Virus record (IMG/VR): IMGVR_UViG_3300040751_002426
Coordinates: 1 to 28,608 of that record
Direction: 5' to 3' (one strand)
DNA length: 28,608 nt
DNA from: a virus
Shown: one piece after another, positions 6,576 to 12,333 of the stretch
Layout of the letters: every line of letters begins with the position of its first letter
Position numbering within the stretch: the stretch's first letter is position 1
The notes under the pieces: generated by a model
Told to the model about the DNA's origin: nothing
The model's database searches: none
What the model saw: only the letters and a program-made list of their open reading frames with translations
Program-made: the position numbers and the translations under genes

Positions 6576-7591
6576 CAGAAATAAGAGCAAAGTTACAATC
6601 AATGGAAAACAATTCCAAAGGTAACAACACCGGCTCAAGCGATAACGCAATATACCCATTTTGGAACATAGACGAAGGAAGTAGTACAGTACTACGATTC
6701 CTACCTGACAATGATCCAAACAACACGTTCTTTTGGGTTGAACGACAAATGATCAGACTTACATTCCCAGGAGTAGTAGGCGGCGATCAAAAACCAACAA
6801 CTGTACAAGTTCCTTGTATGGAAATGTTTGGTGAAACATGTCCAGTATTAACTGAGGTAAGACCTTGGTTTAAAGATCCTTCACTAGAAGATATGGGCAG
6901 AAAGTATTGGAAGAAAAGAAGTTATATTTTCCAAGGCTTTGTAAATGAAAATCCACTTAACGAGGAATCACCAGAGAATCCAATTAGACGATTTGTTATT
7001 GGACCTCAAATCTTTAACATTATTAAATCAGCATTGATGGACCCAGAAATGGAAAACCTTCCAACTGATTATGTTGCAGGTACAGATTTCCGTTTATCAA
7101 AAACAACCAAAGGTCAATACGCAGACTATTCTACAAGTAAGTGGGCAAGAAAAGAAAGTGCTCTTACTGAAGAAAACTTAGCGGCAATTGATACACATGG
7201 TTTATTTGATCTCAATGACTTCCTTCCTGCTAAACCAACAGCAGAAGGCGTACAAGCAATAGCAGAAATGTTCCAAGCATCAGTAGATGGGGAGTTATAT
7301 GACCCTGCAAAATGGGGTAACTTTTTCAAACCCTATGGACTCGATGTTGGTACAAAAACACAGGCAACAGTTGCACCAGCACAAACTACTCCAGCAGTAT
7401 CACAACCTGCAACAGAGAGTGTGGCTCCTGTAACAGCACCTGCACCAGCAGTAGCAGAAACAACTGCACCAGCAGTAGAAACTCCTGCTCCAGCACCAGC
7501 GGCTGAGCCAGTTGCAAGTACTCCAGCAGAAGATACTGGTAAGAAATCAGCAGATGATATTCTTAACATGATCAGAAACAGACAGTCGTAA
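6563..7591 (+). CDS. 32: single-stranded DNA-binding protein gp32
   Basis: The 342-aa product is the T4-type ssDNA-binding protein coating single strands during replication, recombination and repair, and contacting UvsX/UvsY. The N-terminal basic region (LAEIRAKLQ) mediates cooperativity in the family. The core has NAIYPFWNIDEGSSTVLRFL at 28-47, conserved in gp32 of marine T4-like phages, and then the aromatic-rich strand FFWVERQMIRLTFPG. C85 and C93 lie where T4 gp32 has its zinc site, but the full T4 set of ligands is not evident. Residues about 265-325 form a long Pro/Ala/Thr-rich linker before a short charged tail ending DDILNMIRNRQS, unlike the compact acidic tail of T4. GGAGA at 6552-6556 precedes the ATG. 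uvsX follows after 9 nt. Confidence 0.93.
   Translation: MASLAEIRAKLQSMENNSKGNNTGSSDNAIYPFWNIDEGSSTVLRFLPDNDPNNTFFWVERQMIRLTFPGVVGGDQKPTTVQVPCMEMFGETCPVLTEVRPWFKDPSLEDMGRKYWKKRSYIFQGFVNENPLNEESPENPIRRFVIGPQIFNIIKSALMDPEMENLPTDYVAGTDFRLSKTTKGQYADYSTSKWARKESALTEENLAAIDTHGLFDLNDFLPAKPTAEGVQAIAEMFQASVDGELYDPAKWGNFFKPYGLDVGTKTQATVAPAQTTPAVSQPATESVAPVTAPAPAVAETTAPAVETPAPAPAAEPVASTPAEDTGKKSADDILNMIRNRQS
7441..7478 (+). repeat. internal 14-bp direct repeat in the Pro/Ala-coding segment of gene 32
   Basis: TGCACCAGCAGTAG occurs at 7441-7454 and 7465-7478, within a longer low-complexity tract (about 7365-7525) of GCA/CCA codons encoding a Pro/Ala linker. The repeat probably arose by slippage and may vary between relatives. 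Confidence 0.6.
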
Positions 7592-7602
7592 GGAGAAATC
7601 AT
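7588..7602 (+). promoter_or_regulatory. strong ribosome-binding site of uvsX
   Basis: GTAAGGAGAAATCAT, identical to 5134-5148, ends in the ATG at 7601. The gene 32 stop codon TAA lies inside it, so coupled translation of uvsX after gene 32 is likely. Confidence 0.6.
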
Positions 7603-8707
7603 GCAAAAACCATTTGACTTAACAAAGTTTAGAACTGGATTGACTAAAAGCATATCTGGTATTAGTGCTGGTTTCCATGACCCAAAGGATTGGATCAGTA
7701 CTGGTAACAAAACATTAGACTACTTAATAAGTGGAGACTTCAATGGAGGTATACCACTAGGTAAAGTTAGTGTGTTTGCAGGTGAATCAGGTTCTGGTAA
7801 ATCGTTTATATGTTCTGGAAACATTGTTAAAAATGCACAAGATCAAGGATGCCAAGTAGTATTATTTGACTCTGAAAACGCATTAGATGAACAATGGTTG
7901 CAGGCATTAGATGTTGATACATCACCGGAAAAACTATTAAAAATTAGTGTTTCAATGATTGACGATGTTGCTAAAGCAATAAGTGAATTTATGAAAGACT
8001 ATAAAAATAATTACGGTGATATGGAATATGAAGATATGCCAAAACTATTATTTGTTATAGATAGTTTAGGAATGTTATTAACCCCTACTGATGTAACACA
8101 ATTTGAAAAAGGTGACATGAAAGGTGACATGGGTAGAAAACCAAAGGCATTGGCGTCTTTAGTTAGAAACACAGTTAACCAAATTGCACCTTTTCCAATT
8201 GGAATTGTTGCAACTAACCATACATATGCATCACAAGATATGTTTGACCCAGATGACAAGATCTCAGGTGGTCAAGGCTTTATCTATGCAAGTAGTATTG
8301 TAGTTGCAATTAAAAAACTAAAACTAAAAGAAGATGCAGACGGAAACAAAGTATCTTCTGTGCAAGGCATCAGAGCCGCCTGTAAAGTTATGAAGTCTAG
8401 ATATAGTAAACCTTTTGAAGGTGTACAGATTAAGATTCCATATGAAACAGGAATGGACCCTTATAGCGGAATGGTAGAAATGCTAGAAGCAAAAGAAATA
8501 CTTACTAAAGTAGGTAACAAACTTTCTTATGTTTCTCCTGTTACAGGTGAAGAGATCAAAGAGTTCAGAAAAGGTTGGACAGATGATAAACTTCAAGTAA
8601 TTCTAGATGAATGGGGTCAAAATCCACTAGCACAAGGTGACATAGTAGAAGATTTAGACCCAGAGGTATTAGAACCAGAAATGGAGGATTATACAGATGA
8701 GTCCTGA
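7601..8707 (+). CDS. uvsX: UvsX, RecA-like recombinase
   Basis: The 368-aa protein is a RecA/Rad51-family strand-exchange ATPase that forms filaments on ssDNA with help from UvsY and gp32. Walker A GESGSGKS is at residues 61-68, after the RecA-like lead GNKTLDYLISG and GGIPLGKVSVFAG. The ATP-hydrolysis region has LFDSENALDEQW at 88-99. Walker B is LLFVIDSLGML near 149-159, and the DNA-binding loop region contains SGGQGFIYASSIVVAIKK. The tail is strongly acidic (DIVEDLDPEVLEPEMEDYTD), as in other RecA relatives where such tails moderate DNA binding. Length is close to T4 UvsX (391 aa). It lies between 32 and uvsY, its functional partners, and its 3' end overlaps the next gene by 11 nt. Confidence 0.96.
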   Translation: MQKPFDLTKFRTGLTKSISGISAGFHDPKDWISTGNKTLDYLISGDFNGGIPLGKVSVFAGESGSGKSFICSGNIVKNAQDQGCQVVLFDSENALDEQWLQALDVDTSPEKLLKISVSMIDDVAKAISEFMKDYKNNYGDMEYEDMPKLLFVIDSLGMLLTPTDVTQFEKGDMKGDMGRKPKALASLVRNTVNQIAPFPIGIVATNHTYASQDMFDPDDKISGGQGFIYASSIVVAIKKLKLKEDADGNKVSSVQGIRAACKVMKSRYSKPFEGVQIKIPYETGMDPYSGMVEMLEAKEILTKVGNKLSYVSPVTGEEIKEFRKGWTDDKLQVILDEWGQNPLAQGDIVEDLDPEVLEPEMEDYTDES

Positions 8708-8930
8708 AGTAGCACTACTATTAGACGCATGGGATACGGTTAAATCGTTTATCCCTGCAAAAGAACGACTACATGTAGCAGAAGAATTACTTAGGTCTTT
8801 TGAAGATCATGTAGATATTTCAGATGCAGAAGATAATGCTAACGAATTTGATTCTGTTATGAAAGCCGCATTAATCAGTCACTTTGACATCGGATTAAAC
8901 GATGATGATGACGAAGAAGATTGGGATTAA
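8697..8930 (+). CDS. small acidic protein between uvsX and uvsY
   Basis: This 77-aa protein starts inside the end of uvsX (11-nt overlap), which implies translational coupling. It has an amphipathic helical N-terminal half (SPEVALLLDAWDTVKSFIP, then AEELLRSFEDH) and a very acidic C-terminus, GLNDDDDEEDWD. The acidic tail resembles tails that contact ssDNA-binding or recombination proteins. Position between two recombination-mediator genes suggests a role with them. No named family is recognised. Confidence 0.75.
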   Translation: MSPEVALLLDAWDTVKSFIPAKERLHVAEELLRSFEDHVDISDAEDNANEFDSVMKAALISHFDIGLNDDDDEEDWD

Positions 8931-8934
8931 TTAA

Positions 8935-9396
8935 ATGGCTACCCATTACAATAAAATTGTTCAAGACTTAGGTAATATAGTTCCGGCGATCGAGTATTAC
9001 GAAAAAGAACTTGATGATGCTAGATGGGAAGTCAAAATTAAAGGGAGTTTAGAAAAGGCCTCTTCTTCACTACCCGGATTGACCGAGTATCGCTTTAATC
9101 AACTACAAGAGATTGAAGCGATACTTGAGCATTTAAATATTGAACTTAGGCGAGAACGTAGTAAAGTATTTAGAAAATATTTAGAAAGTTACAATAGAAC
9201 ACTTAGTAGTAGAGATGCAGATAAATTTGTAGACGGTGAAGATAGTGTTATTGATCTAACTCACCTTGTAAACCAATTTAGCCTTTTACGAAATAAATAT
9301 CTAGGCATAATGAAAGGATTGGATACTAAACAATGGCAGATAGGACACATAACGAGATTGAGAACAGCGGGAATGGAAGACATAGTGATCGACTAG
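8935..9396 (+). CDS. uvsY: UvsY recombination mediator
   Basis: The 153-aa, mostly helical protein matches UvsY, which loads UvsX on gp32-coated ssDNA. The C-terminal segment resembles the T4 protein: a hydrophobic helix (SLLRNKYLGIMKGLDTKQ) followed by WQIGHITRLRTAG, comparable to the T4 ending FAIKHIQDMRAFEAG. The basic segment ELRRERSKVFRKYLESYNR near 70-88 fits its DNA-binding region. Length agrees with T4 UvsY (137 aa). It follows uvsX and the small acidic gene with 4-nt spacing. Its last 64 nt overlap the start of the next frame. Confidence 0.8.
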   Translation: MATHYNKIVQDLGNIVPAIEYYEKELDDARWEVKIKGSLEKASSSLPGLTEYRFNQLQEIEAILEHLNIELRRERSKVFRKYLESYNRTLSSRDADKFVDGEDSVIDLTHLVNQFSLLRNKYLGIMKGLDTKQWQIGHITRLRTAGMEDIVID

Positions 9397-10535
9397 ATTC
9401 TCCTAAACGTCATTTTGTAAATTATGATATTATAAATTGTCAAGAGCGAGTATGGGACAATTTTGAAGATTTTACAAAAACTTTTCGTAAAGACATAGAT
9501 CAAAAATTAAGCGAGTTAGAGTCTCCTGAATATCTTTTTATAAAATTTTTATATTCTTGTGAAGCATCTAAATTTCTAATTAACGGCGAATGGTTTCCTA
9601 GAGCAATACACAATTTTTCAAACGACACAGGCATACCATTAGAAAATATTACATTCACTTCAGGTAATTTAAAATTCAAAGAATCATATGATAGATGGCA
9701 TTCACTTTATGTGCCTAATGACAAAAAGTTTAATTGTGAATACTATAATTTTGGTATTTGGTTATATTCAAAAGGCCATGTTCATCATGATAAACTTGTT
9801 TATAGTTCTGACCCAATAGATATCAAACGAAGTTTTAGATTTAATTGCTTAAATGCAAATATGTTAAAACATAGACAAGTGTTTATGTTAAAACTTTTTG
9901 AAAGTGGTATTTTAACCCAAACATTTTTAAATAACAATATTACAAGTTTTCATTATTGGCATGATGTAGATAATATGTTTCCATTACCAGAAAAGTTATT
10001 AGAAATGTTGCCTATACAGTATGATTTAAAAGGAGATTGGCAACAAGTGTTCGATCAAATTTTTCATATAGAAACTGATATGAATGGCACTGATTTTAAT
10101 AAAACTGGTGATTATAGATACATATATGATAGGTCATATATAACTATTACCACTGAAAGTGGTGAATGCCATGGGAATCTTGATGTTTGTAATGATGAAA
10201 AACTAGATAACTATTTTAGGCCTTTTCATAGAGAAACATTTTTAACTGAAAAAAGTACACGACCAATGTTAAATTTACATCCTCAAATAATTTATTCTGG
10301 TGCAGGTACATTAGAATATTATAAAGAAAAAGGGTTTAAAACATTTAGTAATTATTGGAACGAAGACTACGATAATGAAGAAAACGGTGAACGTAAATTA
10401 CAAATGATAATTGATCTCATCAATGAATTAAACAACAAACATATAGATGAGATACACGAAATGTATTGGGACATGATGCCTATATTAAAACATAACCAAA
10501 AACATTTAATTAATATGGATTTAAAGTATCAATGA
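9333..10535 (+). CDS. glycosyltransferase-like protein (GT10/exostosin-like C-terminal motif)
   Basis: This 400-aa protein ends with a set of motifs typical of a large family of marine phage and giant-virus proteins related to fucosyltransferase/exostosin-type glycosyltransferases. They are RETFLTEKSTRPMLNLHPQI, then GAGTLEYYKEKGFKTFSNYW, NEDYDNEENGERKLQMI, and a final helix with HNQKHLI. In the family the E-K-x-x-x-P segment lies at the nucleotide-sugar site. The N-terminal 250 residues are aromatic-rich and not recognisable. It may glycosylate a virion or host surface component. The start at 9333 lies 64 nt inside uvsY; no other in-frame ATG exists before about residue 175, so a nonstandard start near 9390 is the alternative. 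Its location in a recombination operon is odd and suggests an acquired gene. It has no promoter of its own. Confidence 0.55.
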   Translation: MADRTHNEIENSGNGRHSDRLDSPKRHFVNYDIINCQERVWDNFEDFTKTFRKDIDQKLSELESPEYLFIKFLYSCEASKFLINGEWFPRAIHNFSNDTGIPLENITFTSGNLKFKESYDRWHSLYVPNDKKFNCEYYNFGIWLYSKGHVHHDKLVYSSDPIDIKRSFRFNCLNANMLKHRQVFMLKLFESGILTQTFLNNNITSFHYWHDVDNMFPLPEKLLEMLPIQYDLKGDWQQVFDQIFHIETDMNGTDFNKTGDYRYIYDRSYITITTESGECHGNLDVCNDEKLDNYFRPFHRETFLTEKSTRPMLNLHPQIIYSGAGTLEYYKEKGFKTFSNYWNEDYDNEENGERKLQMIIDLINELNNKHIDEIHEMYWDMMPILKHNQKHLINMDLKYQ

Positions 10536-10741
10536 AATTAGATTTACATGGCGTAAGGCACCACGAAGTTGATTTAAAGGTAGAAAATTTTATACTAATG
10601 AATCAATCTCAAATACCCTTAACAATTATTTGTGGTAACAGCCAACGTATGATAGATTTAGTATTTGATGTTATAAGTAGAATAGGTTGTGAAACAGTTG
10701 TAATGGATAGTTATGGCATCATAGTTATTAGAAATGTTTAG
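10532..10741 (+). CDS. stand-alone mini Smr-domain protein
   Basis: The 69-aa protein matches the Smr (small MutS-related) fold: LDLHG at residues 3-7, then a helix (EVDLKVENFILMNQ), a strand (IPLTIICGNS), a helix (QRMIDLVFDVISRIGC) and a final strand pair. Smr domains bind or nick nucleic acids; in several systems they are RNA endonucleases acting on stalled ribosomes. The usual second motif HGxGxG is replaced by CGNSQRM, so catalysis by that residue set is doubtful. ATGA overlap with the gene before (4 nt) indicates coupling. A free Smr domain of this size is close to the smallest possible. Confidence 0.6.
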   Translation: MKLDLHGVRHHEVDLKVENFILMNQSQIPLTIICGNSQRMIDLVFDVISRIGCETVVMDSYGIIVIRNV

Positions 10742-10853
10742 AATTATAGGAAACATATATCATCAATTAACACTTCGATTTTATCTATATCGAGCAAAAC
10801 GTATCTGCAGGAAAGCAGATTCTCTTTTAATAAAGCATATTAAAAACTCTTGA
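10734..10853 (+). CDS. 39-residue basic hypothetical protein
   Basis: ATG at 10734 overlaps the end of the mini-Smr gene by 8 nt and runs to TGA at 10851-10853. The product, beginning MFRIIGNIYHQL, is very basic (eight Arg or Lys in the last 24 residues) and could form an amphipathic helix. The stop codon forms part of the -35 element of the next promoter. Support comes from gene packing and from filling an otherwise empty 140-nt gap; function unknown. Confidence 0.45.
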   Translation: MFRIIGNIYHQLTLRFYLYRAKRICRKADSLLIKHIKNS

Positions 10854-10877
10854 CAATTACAGTATTTTTGCTATAAT
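10850..10877 (+). promoter_or_regulatory. sigma70-type promoter (perfect hexamers)
   Basis: TTGACA (10850-10855), 16-bp spacer, TATAAT (10872-10877). The TGA of the preceding frame lies inside the -35. The ATG of the next gene is 6 nt after the -10, so initiation would occur at or beside the ATG at 10884, predicting a leaderless mRNA. Confidence 0.8.
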
Positions 10878-10883
10878 AATACT

Positions 10884-11096
10884 ATGTTAATTAATACAGT
10901 CTTTTTAATAGGTTTCATACTTCTAGCAGGTGTGATTATCGAAGGTGCCTGGAAGAACTTTAATATCGATCTTTCTGGTACTCCTATTTGGTTTCAACTT
11001 ATTATGCCCTTTGTAGCGGTCGGATTGTATTTTTGGATTATATATTTAATCTTTTCTGGTATTGGTAATTTTTTATATAATTTTACTTATGGTTGA
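10884..11096 (+). CDS. small two-helix membrane protein
   Basis: The 70-aa protein has two strong membrane segments, at about residues 3-22 (INTVFLIGFILLAGVIIEGA) and 38-62 (FQLIMPFVAVGLYFWIIYLI), separated by a short loop. No Shine-Dalgarno sequence is present, and the start coincides with the predicted transcription start of the promoter directly upstream. Its stop TGA is embedded in the -35 of the next promoter. An inner-membrane location and a host-takeover or lysis-control role are conceivable; nothing in the sequence decides. Confidence 0.65.
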   Translation: MLINTVFLIGFILLAGVIIEGAWKNFNIDLSGTPIWFQLIMPFVAVGLYFWIIYLIFSGIGNFLYNFTYG

Positions 11097-11120
11097 CAAT
11101 ATCAAAAACGATAGTATAAT
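11093..11120 (+). promoter_or_regulatory. sigma70-type promoter for the AAA+ ATPase gene
   Basis: TTGACA (11093-11098), 16-bp spacer, TATAAT (11115-11120). Again the TGA of the upstream gene (11094-11096) lies inside the -35. Predicted start near 11127 leaves a leader of about 34 nt with GGGAGG at 11146-11151. Confidence 0.8.
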
Positions 11121-11160
11121 ATAACTATATTTTAAATTAATGCTGTGGGAGGCAATCAAT

Positions 11161-12180
11161 ATGAAATCATTTGTTAAAATTAAAAAAGGTACTTACCGTA
11201 ATGCACCTATTAAAGATGCGGTTTTTCCAGTAGTTAAGCCACTTTCATTTGGTAAGAAAGGACCGTTTGTAACGGTTGATGGTTCTGCTTTAATGGGCAG
11301 TACTGCTAAAAAAATTAGAGTGTTAGTAGCATCACCATTAGATGTAACACCTAGTTCACAGGAAGAATACAAATCCTTGATGCCAGTTAAGGAAACTACT
11401 AAGAAAAAAGAAACTCCAGAACAGGCTATGGATAGAATCAAAGGTCGTTTTGAAGTATTAGATAAGATGACCGATGCAGTTGCTAATGGTAATGTAAGAG
11501 GACTTATTGTTAGTGGTCCTCCAGGAGTTGGTAAAAGTTTTGGTGTAGAAACTATACTTGATGAGTATGAAGCAATGGCTAAATTATCAGGTCAGTCTAG
11601 AACTGAAATGGTAAAAGGTGCAATGACACCGATTGGGTTATTTCAAACATTATTTAATAATTCGAATGCAGGAGACATTCTTGTATTTGATGACTGCGAT
11701 AGTATTTTATTTGATGAAGTTTGTTTAAACATGCTTAAGGCTGTTTTAGATTCTGGTAAAAAGAGAACTATTACTTGGAAAGCAGAGTCTAACGTTTTAA
11801 GAAGAGAAGGTATACCTGAAAGATTTGATTTTAAGGGTGGTTGTATTTTTATTACTAATGTCAACTTTGAAAATGTTAGAAGTAAAAAGATCAAAGATCA
11901 CTTAGACGCACTTATGTCAAGGTGCCATTATTTAGATTTAGGTATGGACTCTACAAGTGATAAGTTCTTAAGAATTAACCAAATCGTTAGAGATGGTATG
12001 CTTAAAGAATACGGATTCAGCAAAGAGTTCGAAAAAGAAATCATAGACTTTATGGTTTTGAAAAGTGCTAGACTTAGAGAGATAAGTTTAAGAATGGTAC
12101 TAAAAATTGCTGACTTGGCTAAGATGGATTTCGATAATTGGAAATCAATTGCTGAGTCAACATGTATGAGACGTTCATAG
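11161..12180 (+). CDS. AAA+ ATPase of unknown target
   Basis: The 339-aa protein carries a complete AAA+ module in its C-terminal two thirds: Walker A GPPGVGKS at 119-126, Walker B ILVFDDCD at 173-180, sensor 1 IFITN at 229-233, a candidate arginine finger at R254 (LMSRCHYLDL) and a sensor 2-like helix LREISLRM near 305-312. The N-terminal 90 residues are basic and beta-rich and could be a substrate- or DNA-binding domain. It lacks the SRC motif and overall pattern of clamp loader gp44, so I do not assign it there. The start at 11161 is preferred over an upstream ATG at 11140 because GGGAGG at 11146-11151 has proper spacing only to 11161. It is a single-gene unit between its own promoter and a strong terminator. 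Confidence 0.85.
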   Translation: MKSFVKIKKGTYRNAPIKDAVFPVVKPLSFGKKGPFVTVDGSALMGSTAKKIRVLVASPLDVTPSSQEEYKSLMPVKETTKKKETPEQAMDRIKGRFEVLDKMTDAVANGNVRGLIVSGPPGVGKSFGVETILDEYEAMAKLSGQSRTEMVKGAMTPIGLFQTLFNNSNAGDILVFDDCDSILFDEVCLNMLKAVLDSGKKRTITWKAESNVLRREGIPERFDFKGGCIFITNVNFENVRSKKIKDHLDALMSRCHYLDLGMDSTSDKFLRINQIVRDGMLKEYGFSKEFEKEIIDFMVLKSARLREISLRMVLKIADLAKMDFDNWKSIAESTCMRRS

Positions 12181-12227
12181 TTTCATACTCCCCCTAGTGT
12201 TCAAAACCCTCCCACTTTGAGCACTTT

Positions 12228-12260
12228 GAAACCCTCAAATTTATTTGGGGGTTTCTTTTT
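12228..12260 (+). terminator. rho-independent terminator after the AAA+ ATPase gene
   Basis: GAAACCCTCAAAT (12228-12240) pairs with ATTTGGGGGTTTC (12243-12255): 13 potential pairs with one G-U, the innermost opening to form the loop. Five T follow immediately at 12256-12260. It is the only convincing intrinsic terminator in the window and separates the replication block from the receptor-like gene. Confidence 0.9.
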
Positions 12261-12269
12261 ATAAAACTC

Positions 12270-12297
12270 TTGACAATACTTAAAAGTCATGTATAAT
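12270..12297 (+). promoter_or_regulatory. sigma70-type promoter for the TonB-dependent receptor-like gene
   Basis: TTGACA (12270-12275), 16-bp spacer, TATAAT (12292-12297), 9 nt after the terminator T-tract. Predicted start about 12304, giving a leader of about 30 nt with GGAGA at 12326-12330 before the ATG at 12334. Confidence 0.82.
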
Positions 12298-12333
12298 TAG
12301 TACTTAATGAACTATATCTTTTTTTGGAGAAAT

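Noticed and set aside
7333-7710. Minus-strand open frame of 125 codons opposite the end of gene 32
   Set aside because: Its Ala/Gly/Val-rich sequence mirrors the GCA/CCA repeat codons of the gp32 linker; no promoter or ribosome-binding site; overlaps two certain genes.
11161-12180. Assignment of the AAA+ ATPase as clamp-loader gp44
   Set aside because: The clamp-loader SRC motif and overall spacing are not present, and the gene is far from the gp62-like gene.
12307-12333. Upstream ATG giving nine more residues to the receptor-like protein
   Set aside because: The extra residues precede the signal peptide awkwardly, and GGAGA lies within this stretch, pointing to 12334; a leaderless start at 12307 cannot be fully excluded.
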